In this document: positions 50,501 to 61,960 of the stretch, one piece after another
How positions within the stretch are numbered: the first letter of the stretch is position 1
How the letters are laid out: every line of letters begins with the position of its first letter
Source: Beverwykella pulmonaria
Taxonomy: Eukaryota; Ascomycota; Dothideomycetes; Pleosporales; Melanommataceae
Assembly: GCA_001599595.1 (NCBI GenBank)
Contig: BCHH01000011.1
Coordinates: 1,254,274-1,318,273 of the forward strand
Reading direction: 5' to 3'
Length of the DNA stretch: 64,000 bases
Notes under the pieces: generated by a model
What the model was told of the DNA's origin: nothing
What the model saw: the letters and a program-made list of their open reading frames with translations, nothing else
Database searches by the model: none
Position numbers and translations under genes: made by a program

Positions 50501-53500
50501 GTTCTGACGAAGTTTGCTTTGGCTATTTGACCTCTGGGCGAGACGCTCCGGTTTGTGGAATTCAAGACGCCATTGGCACATTCATCAACATCCTCATCTG
50601 TCGCATCACGCTTACCGACGACGTTCAACTGGAGAATGCTCTCGGCAAAATCCAGGAGGACTATATAAATAGCATTGCACATCAATCCTGCTCGTTGGCA
50701 GAGGTTCAGCACCAACTTAACCTTGCAGGCTCCTCTCTCTTTAACTCGGCATTCACATTCCAGGACCGTTACCGGTCAAACGTCCACATTTCAGCTGAAT
50801 CAGCTGTAGCATTCGATGTCCTCTATGCTCAGGACCCAAGCGAATACGCTCTCACGGTCAATGCGGAGGCATGGGAATCGTCCATTACCGTCAGTTTCAC
50901 ATATTGGACTGACAAGATCTCGGACCCACAGGCGAACAACTTAGCCCACACCTTCGACCACATAATGCAAGGCCTCGTCCACAGCACCAATGAGCCCTTT
51001 ACGGTCGGAGAACTTGATCTCTTAAGCGATAACGGACGGAAGCAGATCCTCACCTGGAACAAGAGCCTACCTACTGCTGTAGACAAGTGCATTCACGACA
51101 TGATCGACAGCCACGCGTTCATGTTGCCCGCAATGACCCCAGCCATTTGCGGATGGGATGCGAGCTTCACCTTTGTAGAGCTCCAGCGCATTACTTCGCT
51201 TCTCGCATTCCATTTGGTAGGCCTTGGAGTCCGGCCCGGCGTGTATGTCCCGCTTTGTTTTGAGAAGTCAGCTTGGTATGTAGTTGCGATGATGGCCGTA
51301 ATGAAGGCAGGCGGTGCTTTCATTCCCCTCGATCCCACTCATCCGGATGCTCGACTCAATACACTCATTGAAAGCGTTGATGCTCGTCTTGTCCTCTGCT
51401 CTAAGAAGTACGAAGACAAGGCCTCTGCGGTTGCGAAAACAGCCCTTGCTGTCGACCGCAGCTCCATCAACCGCCTGTCAAGCTTCCCCGAAACGTTCCA
51501 GTTCCCCTTGGCAACGCCGAAGACGTTAGCTTATATTATCTTCACGTCAGGGACGACCGGTGTCCCCAAGGGCACAATGATCGAACACGGCGCTTTCTGC
51601 ACGAGCGCCGTTGAGCATTCCCAGGCTTTTTATATTAAATCATCCTCGCGCGTCTATCAATTTGCCTCTTACACATTCGACGCCAGCATCATGGAGATTT
51701 TCACGACACTCATTATTGGTGGCTGCGTCTGCGTCCCGAGTGAGGAGGACCGTATGAACGACATTCCCGGATCCATACAAAGAATGGACGCCAACTGGCT
51801 GTGTCTAACACCCTCTGTCGCAGATACTTTGCAACCAGAAAATGTCCCTAGCGTGCGCGTTCTTATCCTCGCGGGAGAAGCCATGTTCTCCAAGCATATT
51901 ACGAAGTGGAGCGGCCGAAAATTGTGCTTGATCAATGGCTACGGCCCGAGCGAAACCTGTGTCGTCGCCACCACCGGCGAAAAAGTGGACAAGGATGGTA
52001 AGATCACCAACACGGATCCATCGAACGTTGGTAGAGCTGTAGGTTGCCGCTCTTGGGTCACTGACCCTCGAAACTACAACCGACTGGTACCCATCGGGTG
52101 CGTTGGCGAACTCGTCGTTGAAGGCAGAACAGTGGGGCGTGGCTACATCAACAACGAAGGAAAGACAAAGGAGGCTTTCATCAACGATGCAACCTGGCTG
52201 CACCAGGGACCTATTTCCGACGCTCTTCTTACGAAGGGGCGCATGTACCGAACTGGCGACTTGGTGCGGTACAATTCGGACGGCACCCTCACGTTCGTGT
52301 CGCGTAAAGATACCCAAATTAAGTACAACGGTCAGCGCATCGAGTTGGGCGAGATTCAATCGCATGTAGTGGCCAACATCCCGCGAAACTCTCAAGCATC
52401 GGTCGAATTGCTTTACTTGAACCGAAAGGTCCTAGCAGTTTTCTTCACTCTCCCAGATCTTGTGGAGAGTGCTACCAGAGTCCGTGTAGCCGATTCAACC
52501 GTGGACGAGCTGCTTCTTCCTACGTCCGAATCTGCACAGTCTGCCGCTAAAGGCATTCACGCCGGCCTTAGAGGCGTTCTTCCATCCTACATGGTCCCGT
52601 CCCTCTACATCCCGATCGCGAAACTGCCCTGCACTCGACAGGGCAAACTGGACCGCAGAAGACTAACGGATATGATTGAAAGCTTGCCTCCAAACGAAGT
52701 ATCGCGCTACAACATTTGTGCGAGTGGCTCGGACCGTCGTGCCCCCACGACAAACATGGAAATCAAATTGCAGAGAGCGTGGGCGTCCGTTCTCAGCCTC
52801 TCCCTAGAGGAGATCGGCACGGAAGACAATTTCTTTGGACTGGGTGGCGACTCCATCATGGCAATGAAACTGGTGTCTGCCGCGCGCAAGGAAGGCTTTT
52901 TATTAGCCGTCGGTGATATTCTTCGAAATCCCGTACTATCTGAGATGGCTCGCACTTGCCAGGCGTTGAGACAAGAGTCGGAGGCAGTTCTGCAGCCCTT
53001 TGCCTTGCTTGATGGGCTAGTTCCTCTTGACCAAATCCTCGACGACCTTGCTCGACAGTGCAATGTTCTAAAGCATGATATCCAAGACGCTTACCCGTGC
53101 AGTTCTCTCCAAGAAGGGCTGATCACCTTGTCCTTGAAACAGCCCGGAGCGTACGTGGCACGAAACATTTTCAGGCTTCCCCCGCATATCGATTTGGAAC
53201 GCTTCAAAGACGCATGGCGGAAGACGTTAGCAGAGGTGGAAATTCTCCGGACTCGCATCGTGCATGCAAGCACCTCGTCATTCGTTCAAGTGGTGCTGCA
53301 AACCCGACCGATGGCCTGGCACATTGCCGACAGCCTTTCGACCCTTCCAAATGAAAGCCTGCAGCTGAACGGCGGAGATCTTACCCGATACACCATTGTT
53401 CAGGATACCGAATTGAACGAGCGATACTTTGTCTGGTCGCTTCACCACGCCCTCTATGACGGATGGAGTTTACCAATGGTCCTGAAGCGCGTGGAAGCAT

Positions 53501-56500
53501 TCTATTTTGATGGAGCATTGGGCTTGCCAAAGGCATCATATGCTCAATTTATCAATTACCTCGTCAATACAAACGTAGAGGCTTCAGAAGAATTCTGGAA
53601 GAACCGTCTTTCGGGCTTCTCGCCACTCCACTTCCCACAAGTGTCTCTTACTACTACGGATATTCCGCGAAAGAGCGCGACGTTGGCTCATTCCATGGAC
53701 CTTTCTCTCGAACAGATTGATATAACGTTGCCCACTCTTATCCGTTCAGCTTGGGCTTTTGTGCTCTCGGCGTACGTGGGATCTGAAGATGTCGTGTTCG
53801 GTGAAACACTTGCAGGTCGTGACATCCCAGTACCGGACATCGCGGACATCATTGGCCCAACGTTTACTACCGTACCTATTAGGATCCGCGTCGACCAGGG
53901 GGTTACCGTCAAAGAGTACACCCAATACATTCAACACATGGCCGCAGAAGTCATTCCCCATCAACACATGGGCCTACAGCACATCAGACGGCTCAATTTG
54001 GATACTTCGATTGCATGCGAGTTTCAGAATCTCCTTGTCATTCAGTCAGCGGAAGAACAGCTCCGCGATGAATTCATGGAGCCGCAGCGTGATGGGGTAG
54101 GTAGCAATTTTTTTACGTATCCTCTACTAGTCGAGTGCTCCACCGGAAATTCGCAAGTCCAGTTTATCGCATACCACGACGAGAACGTGATCTCTAGTTG
54201 GGAAGTACAGCGGCTCCTGTACCAATTTGAATTCGTCTTACAGCAACTCTCTACCTTCGTGAAAACGGATAAGAAAGTTGGCGACATACAAATTTTTAGC
54301 CCACAGGACCTCAAACTAGTCTCTTGCTGGAACGGCCACGAAGCAAGAGTCTTAGATGAATGTCTCCACGATACTTTCCTCAAGACAGCCTCTTCGCAAC
54401 CAAATGCGCCCGCTATCTGTGCTTGGGACGGCCAATTTACTTATGGAGAAGTCAAAGAATATGCAGGACGGATTGCCCAGCGGCTGATTCAAGCAGGCGT
54501 TGGGTCGGAAGTGTTAGTGCCCTTCTGCATGGACAAGTCGGTGTGGAATTCAGTGGTGATTCTCGGCATACTCATGTCTGGAGGCGGATTTGTCCCACTC
54601 GACCCATCACACCCTACTTCACGGCACGAAGAGATCATCAGAGACACCAAAGCACGAGTTCTGCTCTGCTCACCCAGTTACGAGCATCGATACGCGGCGT
54701 TTGTAGACACTATTCTCAACGTAGATGGAGAGAGCATCTATAGCCTTCCACCATGCCACGCAACAAGACAATCGTGTGGAACACCCTCAAATGTGGCGTA
54801 TGTAATCTTCACCTCCGGAAGCACGGGGAAGCCAAAAGGAGTACAAATTCAGCACAGAGCCGTCTCATCTAGTTCACTGGGTTACAGGGACACACTCCGC
54901 ATGAGACCAACCTCTCGCGTGTTCCAGTTTGCATCACTTTGCTTTGATGCCACTATCATGGAGATCCTTACGACTCTTACCTACGGAGGGTGTGTCTGCG
55001 TTCCCGACGACGAGGAGCGATTCAATAACCTAGGTGGAGCACTGGCAAGAATGGAAGTCAGCTGGGCGTTCTTCACTCCGTCGGTTGCGAACATCATTGA
55101 CCCTACAAGCGTTCCGAGCCTGAAAACTCTTGTGGTAGGCGGCGAGCTGCTGCCCATTGAGATCGTTGACAAATGGAGCGACAAAGTCGAGTTGATCAAC
55201 GCCTACGGGCCCACTGAAGCATCTGTCATCACATCAGGCAACTTCGAAATCGCCCAGAATAGGAACGTATTGAACATTGGCAAACCCCATACGGGCGGAT
55301 TCGCGTGGATTGCGGACCCAGAAAACCCGGACCGCCTGTCTCCCGTCGGCTGCACCGGTGAGCTGCTTTTGGAGGGGCCATTCTTATCCTGCGGCTATCT
55401 CAACGACATGCAGAAGACAGCGGCCGCCTTTATTGAAAATCCAGCATGGAGCCCAGTTTTCAGGAAGGAGCCCATCCGTTTGTATAAGACGGGCGATCTC
55501 GTGCGGTATGACAGCAACGGCGACCTATTGTTCATGGGTCGCAAAGATGGCCAGGTGAAGCTGCATGGACAGCGGCTCGAGTTAGGAGAAATTGAGTACC
55601 GCCTGGAGATGGACCGTCGCATTCGACATGTACTCATCACCTATCCCAAGACGGGTCTTTGCAAGAAACGTCTAGTTGCAGTGCTTACGTTCAAGGAACT
55701 CTCCTCCTCAGAAGTCGCTACTGGCTCCAACGGATGCCAGGTTCTCCAAGGATCGCGCATGGAAACGGCTCGCAAGTTGGTTTCAAAAGTTCGCGACGTT
55801 CTCTCTGACCAACTCCCTCCCTACATGGTCCCATCTACGTGGGCCGTTGTGGAAAGGATTCCCATGCTCGTCAGTGGAAAGCTAGACAGGAAGCAGGTTG
55901 CCAACTGGGTGCAAAGCCTGGATGCAGAGACCCATAGCAAGATTACAGGCGTGGAGATACAAGAAGAATCCGCCACGCCTTCGAGTTTCATAGCGCGCTT
56001 ATTGCAGCAAATATGGGCTCGCGTACTCAACCTCTCCATCGAAAAAGTCAAACCGGGCCAGTCCTTCATCAGCCTAGGCGGCGACTCTATCACGGCCATG
56101 CAAGTCATGGCTCGCTGCCGAAAGGAACACATCAACCTCTCTCTTCAAGACATTTTGAAATGCAAGTCCGTTGCTCATCTTGCTGCATTGGTCGGATCTG
56201 GAACGGAGACTGAAGTAAAAGACGAAGCAATAGGCGTGGCTTTCGACCTTTCGCCAATCCAGCAGCTGTTCTTCCAAACTCACAGCGAATACTCGGGAGG
56301 CAGTCGTTGCAACCAAAGCTTCTCCTTGCGTATTACGAGGACGATAAAGGCCCAGGATATCGATTCAGCAATCCAAACTGTCGTCCGACAGCACTCTATG
56401 CTCCGAGCTCGCTTCGAAAAGAACAACGCGGGCGTCTGGCAGCAAAAGGTTACCCAAGATATCGCGTCCTCATATCACTTCTTCGAGCACAACGTTGCAT

Positions 56501-59500
56501 CCCATGAAATCGCTCCTCTCATCGCCAAGAGTCAATACAGCCTAGATATCCAGGACGGTCCCCTACTCATCGTCGACCTCTTCAACACAGACAAAGGAGA
56601 ACAAATTCTCTCCATGGTAGCGCATCACCTTGTTATCGATTTGGTCTCGTGGCGCATTATTTTGGGAGACCTCGAGGAGCTACTTCTCACTCAGACCCTG
56701 GCAGTCGACAAGTCCTTATCCTTCCAATCTTGGTGCGCCCTACAGGCCGAGCAAAGCCAAAAGGAACGCAGCAAGTTGTTGCCTTGCCATGTGCCACCTG
56801 CCGACATGGGCTTCTGGGGTATGGGCGGAACACCTAACACTTACGCTGACGTCGAAAGAACCAGCTTCGAGGTGGACGAAGCGGTCACGCAGGCTGTGCT
56901 CGCGGAGTGCAACAAGGCCCTCCGAACGGAGCCGATCGACATATTTCTTGCTATAATTGTCCATTCATTCACGCGCGTGTTTAAGCAGCGAACTACGCCT
57001 ACCGTTTTCAATGAAGGCCACGGTCGCGAGGCATGGAGCACCAGCCTCGACCTCTCCAGAACGGTGGGCTGGTTTACGACTATTACGCCCATCCATGTGG
57101 ACATTGACAAATACGAGGACAATGTGGTAGACACTGTTCGGAGAGTAAAAGATCTTCGACGAAGTACTCCAGGGAACGGTCGGCCATACTTTGCGCACCG
57201 TTTCTTGACCTCAGAAGGCCGCTCTCAATTCAGCGACCAAGCCATGGAAATAGTTTTCAATTATCTTGGCCGGATGCAGCAGTTGGAGCAGGCGGATACG
57301 CTGTTCCAGCAAGTGGAATGCTTTGCTAATGAGGATGAAGCGAAGCTCATAGCAGACGTTGGGCCAACCGCGGCACGATTTGCACTTTTCGAGATTTCAG
57401 CGGCCGTGGTCAACAACAAGATACGATTCACCTTTATTTTCAACCGCAAGATGAAACATCAAGACAAGATTCAACTATGGATGGCCGAATGTAAGCGAAT
57501 GTTGGAAGAGTCCGTCGCGCGACTCTCGAGCATGCATCCTCAACGAACACTCAGTGACTACCCACTCCTGCCGATCGACTATAAGGGTCTCCGGAAGATG
57601 GCGGATATTTTGCCATCTCTCTGTATTTTCGACACAGACGAAATCGAAGATATCTATCCCTGCGCGCCGATGCAAGAAGGCATCCTACTCAGCCAAATCA
57701 AGGACCCAGAATCGTATGTCATGCATACTATGTACCAAATCAAATCCACCAATGGAACCCCCTTGAACGCCGCCAAACTTCTGCAAGCCTGGCAAAAGGT
57801 GGTGGATCGCCACGCAGCGCTCCGCACCACTTTCATTGACAGCGTGTGTAAGGGAGGTGTGTTCGATCAGGTCGTCGTCAAAAAGGCGGACGCTGGCGCT
57901 ATCTTCCTCCGGTGCGCAGATTCCGACGTGCACGAAAAGCTCAGCTCTATTAAGATTACTGAAACGAACTGGAAGAAATTGCCAAAACTGCCACATCAGT
58001 TCTCACTCTGCGAAACCACAACAGGACGCTTCGTTGTCAAGCTGGAGGTCAATCACGCCGTGATCGACGGCGGCTCCATCTTCGCCATGATGCAGGATCT
58101 AGCCGCGGCGTACGATGACCGTCTTTCGACAACCCCTAGCCTTCTATATAGCAACTACATCGAACATATCACACGCCAGTCTCCAGAGGCCGGCATAGCG
58201 TTCTGGAAGAAGTATTTGGACAATGCGCAACCCTGTGCTTTCCCAACGCTGAACAAGAACCCCGTATGCGACAAGCGTCTCGGCGCTATGACACTGGAAT
58301 TCAACCGCTTCGCTGAACTTGTAACACTATGCGAGAAGTGGAAAGTCACGCTCTCAAACGTTCTCCAGGCGGCTTGGGCGCTCGTCTTGGCTCACTACAC
58401 CGGCTCCGAGGACGTTTGCTACGGCTATCTAACGTCGGGACGGGATGTACCGCTAGATGGCATCGAGGGTGCCGTTGGTGCGTTCATCAATATGCTCGTG
58501 TTCCGCCTCAGGATCGACCGAACCAAGACGCTTAAGCAGCTCTTTCTCCAAGTCCAGAGCGACTTCTTAGAGAGCTTACCATTCCAACACGTCTCCGTGG
58601 CCCGACTGCAGCACGATCTAAGATTGGAAGGAAAGAGCCTTTTCAACACTGCTATGTCTATCCAGAATTACCAAAAGTCAAGCGATATGGAGCAGGCGTC
58701 TATTAGCTTTGACCAAGTCATATCCCACGATCCAAGCGAGGTAAGGGCTCCGTTCTCTACGAGAAGGGTTTGGCTAACTAGATTCAGTACGTTATTACTG
58801 CGAACATCCTAACGTCTAGGAACCAAGAGATGGTCGTCTTCCGCTATTGGACCGACAAAGTTTCGGGCGACCAGGCGAAGGAACTCTCCCGTATTATGGC
58901 TACACTGCTGAGCAACATCATAGACCGACCGCAGCAGACTCTTCGCGATCTCAAACTCGTGTTCGACGCACAGCAGCCTGCCGCTCCTGCCGCAGTCAGC
59001 GAAACAGTGCTAAAAAATATGGTCAGCCAATGCGTCCGTGAAGCAATTGAGCAGCTGTTCTCAAGTGGCGAACTGTTCAGCGTAAATACCAACGAGGCCG
59101 CACTTAGGGTCGGTCGCCGACTCGGACCCATGTCTCAAGCCGACCAATCCAATCCTTCAACTCCAGGATACAGAAGTGACAGCACAACGGTCGAGTATCC
59201 GTCCGGCCCCGCAGACACCCCCGACAGCTGCACCGACGACGAATCGGACACAGTTCAGACCGAGAAGCTGGCACAAAATCTGAATCGCTCTTCACCATCT
59301 ACAGAAACATTACGACAGCTTTGGAGCACTTTCCTCGGAAAGGATATAAAACAGATCAAGGATGATTCCGGGTTTTTCGATTTGGGTGGTGACTCCATCA
59401 TCGCAATGCGAATGGCCGGAGCGGCTAGGGAAGAAGGGTTGGTGATGAAGGTAGCAGATGTGTTCAAGAACCCCACATTCGTCGGCATGGCTGCCAAAGT

Positions 59501-61472
59501 CATGATGGCGGATGAGATTGACTTGGTTCTCAAAAACCAGATCAAACGAAACTCGCTAGCCATTCCCTCAACAACTAAGGCTTTAGTAACCAGCGATCCT
59601 TACGAAAGGTACTCCCTCCTCAAACTCAGCAACGTCGAGAGCTTCTTGCAGGAGAGGATCTGCCCAAAGGTCGGTATGTTCCGCGGCGGAATCTTGGACG
59701 TCTTCCCTGTTACCAATTTCCAAGCTCTCGCGGTCACCGGCGTGCTTCTTGAATCCAAGTGGATGTTGAACTATTTCTTTCTCGATGGGCAAGGTCGAAT
59801 TAACATTCAGCGGCTTAAACGAGCAGCATTCCGCGTCGTACAAGCTTTCGACATTTTCCGTACCGTATTCATCAATTACGGCAACCAGTTTCTTCAAGTG
59901 GTGCTCAGGAAACTTCTGCCGGAGTTTGTCGTTTACGAAACCGATCAAGATTTGGACAGGTATACAATGGAGCTCCAAAAGAAAGACAAGGAACTTGGTC
60001 CACGGCTTGGTGAGCCCTTTGTGCAATTTACGGTCCTCAAACAAAAAGATAGCATCCGTCACCGCATCATTCTTCGCATGTCGCACGCTCAGTATGATGG
60101 CATCTGCCTGGGAAGAATCTTCATGGGCCTACAAGCAGCATATCAGGGCCAGTCCATTCCTCTTTCGCCTCCGTTCTCAAACTACGTCCGAGATTCGGCC
60201 GGTGGCATATCGAGCCAACACTATGACTACTGGAGAAGCTTTCTCGAAGGCGCAGCCATGACAGAGATCATCCCCAAAGACAGCCCGAACTACCGTAATC
60301 CAACGGGCGACACTGTGGTGCTAAGGAAAACCATGAGTTTGCTTCCGCCAACGTGCGAAAGCATCACGCTTGCAACTATCATCAAAGCAGCGTGGGCGCT
60401 AGTCCTAGCACAAGTCACGGAGAAGGATGATATCATCTTTGGCAATGTGATCAGCGGCAGGAACGCAGCGGTGCCAGGAGTAGAGAGTATCGTGGGCCCT
60501 TGTGTCAATCTCATCCCAGTTCGAGTTAAATTTGAATCCGGATGGACTGCGCTCGATCTCCTCCGTCGCATCCAGGAGCAGCAAGTTGCTGGTATGTCAT
60601 ACGAATCGCTCGGCTTCCGTGACATTGTCAAGCATTGTACAGACTGGCCAGATTGGATGCACTTCTCCACCGTTGTTCAGCATCAGAACGTAGACCCAAC
60701 AAAGCAGTTCCACCTTGGAGAGAATCAGTACACTATGGGTAGTGTTGGCACGCAGGAAAATCTCGCCGACATTGTGGTTCTTTCTACTCCCCTTTGCAAT
60801 GGCGATGTCGAAATCACTCTCTCGTACTGCTCTGATAGCGCCATCCCAACGTCGTTCGCAGAGGACGCCTTCAGGAAGCTGTGCGACCTAATGAAAAACT
60901 TCACGAGTAGCCCACGTCTACCACTTCCATCTAGGGATGAGACCGTAGTTGCGTCGCTCCCGACCAGCCCCATTCCCCATGACACGCCCACGATGCCCGA
61001 GCCTAAGAGGCTCAACATCCTCTCCAATATCGAAACTATTGATAAGAAGCTCCTCATGGTACTGTCTGATATGCTCACGCATTTGTGGAACCAAGTCCTT
61101 GGCAGCGAAGCCTCCAACCCACAACTGTTCCACATCAACTCCAATTTTTTCGATCTGGGTGGCGATCTCATCTCTCTTGCAGCCCTTGCCTCGCTGCTCG
61201 AGCAGGAAGGCGGCTTAAGAGTCAAGGTTGAGGAGCTGATTGAGCATCCCGTCATGCTGGAGCAGCTAGCACTACTGGCGAACAAGCAGGCTGAGGTGCA
61301 GCTTGAACGGGAGGAGTGGGTCCGCGTTGCTGTGACGCCGGTGCTGAGAGATCAAAGTAGCGATGAGGAAAAGAATTGGAAGAAGCTGTGGAGAATGCGG
61401 AGTGGTTTAGCAAAGAGGGTTGTGCGGAAAGGGAGTCGTCGGTTCTTGAAGGGTGGAGCCGTGGCTGCTTAA
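37748..61472 (+). CDS. Giant nonribosomal peptide synthetase, five A domains, 7,859 residues
   Basis: Assembles a peptide of at least five residues by thiotemplate. Four exons (37748-38293, 38343-46563, 46613-58740, 58788-61472) with introns of 49, 49 and 47 nt give 7,859 codons without a stop. The start MSGKDDQSIQ is the first ATG before the truncated C domain. Domain order: partial C, A1-T1-E1, C2-A2-T2, C3-A3-T3-E3, C4-A4-T4, C5-A5-T5-E5, C6-T6, C7-T7. C2, C4 and C6 follow E domains and carry (S/N)HxxxDG-type motifs; C3 and C5 carry HHALYDGW. No thioesterase or reductase is present; C7 (SHAQYDG) could be the releasing or cyclising domain. D-residues are expected at positions 1, 3 and 5. 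The neighbouring ABC-C gene is divergent. The product is not recognised. All splice joins restore conserved motifs, so the single-gene model is firm. Confidence 0.95.
38576..41800 (+). other. NRPS module 1: A1-T1-E1
   Basis: A1 has IIFTSGTTGEPKG, NGYGPTE and YKTGDLLRYNSDG. T1 has LGGDSISAMQV, with its Ser near residue 828. E1 has FDLSPIQQHYF, SHLVIDLVSWR near residue 1006 (Ser replaces the first His; the catalytic second His is kept) and SRTVGWFTSLYPV. Pocket residues read by eye: D-S-I-I-V-A-G-V (not matched to a known substrate). Expected product: a D-residue at position 1. Confidence 0.85.
41801..45100 (+). other. NRPS module 2: C2-A2-T2
   Basis: C2 has IYPASPMQRGLLLSRM and EISHTVVDGTS. 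A2 has IIFTSGSTGRPKA and GQYGPSEC, plus MYKTGDLVRYNSDG. T2 has LGGDSIGAMRL, with its Ser near residue 2369. There is no E domain. Pocket residues by eye: D-N-E-C-A-G-Q-I. Confidence 0.85.
45101..49690 (+). other. NRPS module 3: C3-A3-T3-E3
   Basis: C3 has VYPCTAIQEGLMALSM and IHHALYDGW. A3 is crossed by intron 46564-46612 just before VTVPLCFEKSAW and has IIYTSGSTGNPKG and NAYGPTEC. T3 has LGGDSISAMRV, with its Ser near residue 3442. E3 has HHLIIDVVSWQ and SRTVGWFTTMCP. Pocket residues by eye: D-V-L-S-A-L-A-V. Confidence 0.85.
49691..53020 (+). other. NRPS module 4: C4-A4-T4
   Basis: C4 has VYPCSPMQHGILLSQM and EINHALVDGSS. A4 has IIFTSGTTGVPKG, NGYGPSETC and MYRTGDLVRYNSDG. T4 has LGGDSIMAMKL, with its Ser near residue 5002. 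Pocket residues by eye: D-A-M-C-I-A-G-V. Confidence 0.85.
53021..57610 (+). other. NRPS module 5: C5-A5-T5-E5
   Basis: C5 has AYPCSSLQEGLITLSL and LHHALYDGW. A5 has VIFTSGSTGKPKG, NAYGPTEA and LYKTGDLVRYDSNG. T5 has LGGDSITAMQV, with its Ser near residue 6080. E5 has HHLVIDLVSWR and SRTVGWFTTITP. Pocket residues by eye: D-A-M-F-V-G-A-V. Confidence 0.85.
57611..61472 (+). other. NRPS terminal C6-T6-C7-T7 without A domains
   Basis: C6 has IYPCAPMQEGILLSQI and EVNHAVIDGGS. The third intron (58741-58787) lies near its end. A long Ser/Thr/Asp-rich linker (about 58960-59290) leads to T6 (FDLGGDSIIAMRM, Ser near residue 7168). C7 has MSHAQYDGICLGR. T7 reads FFDLGGDLISLAAL: codon 61167-61169 is CTC (Leu, about residue 7759) where the phosphopantetheine Ser is expected. 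A basic tail (KRVVRKGSRRFLKGG) ends the protein. Confidence 0.88.
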
Positions 61473-61798
61473 GGGAATGTTAGTCATGGAAAGATTGGAA
61501 GGAGGTCAAGTCCTTTTTATGAGTGATAAAGTCTTTATATCTTTTTTGTATTTGATTTTTAATATAGATGCAATTCCAAATAACAGTTTTCTTTATTGGA
61601 TAGGAGTTGTAGACACCTTTTAGGTGTTTTTGTTTTAGAATCGATGTAATAACTGTGTCAGATTGTAGCACTATTTCGGCTACAAGAATAATGTGGTCAC
61701 GTTGTGAGATGAAAGAATGATGAGTATTGATGAATTGATTNATTNATTGTNGTGTNGCGNCCCAGCNATNGTGTTCTNNNCTGGGTTTTATTTCTCGC
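61473..61798. other. NRPS 3' flank with scattered ambiguous bases
   Basis: AT-rich downstream sequence without a gene. Single and triple Ns are scattered from 61741 to 61780 and again inside the adjoining LTR (61825 and 61833), suggesting low coverage or a collapsed repeat. Confidence 0.6.
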
Positions 61799-61960
61799 TT
61801 AACCCCATGCGCTTAGTCCTATTTNGTTGATCNGTTGCAGGCCCATTTACGCACATTGCGCCCAATACCACGACTAATACCCGTCCATCTAATGCTTTGT
61901 CTACTTGGGGGTTATGGAAATACTATTCTATAAACCCCTATATAGCCCTTACATCTAACA
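61799..61960 (-). repeat. Copia LTR copy, minus orientation (left arm of inverted pair)
   Basis: Read on the minus strand it begins TGTTAGATGTAAGGGC at 61960, directly after a purine-rich tract (GCTGAGGGGG, plus-strand 61963-61972) typical of the polypurine tract before a 3' LTR. It is nearly identical in inverted orientation to 63839-64000. The LTR probably extends left into the N-containing stretch. Confidence 0.75.

Noticed and set aside
10167..61472. PKS and NRPS as a single hybrid assembly line making a lipopeptide
   Set aside because: They are 20 kb apart with unrelated genes between, and the NRPS starts with a C domain lacking its catalytic half, so it has no obvious acyl-loading domain. 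A shared product is not supported.
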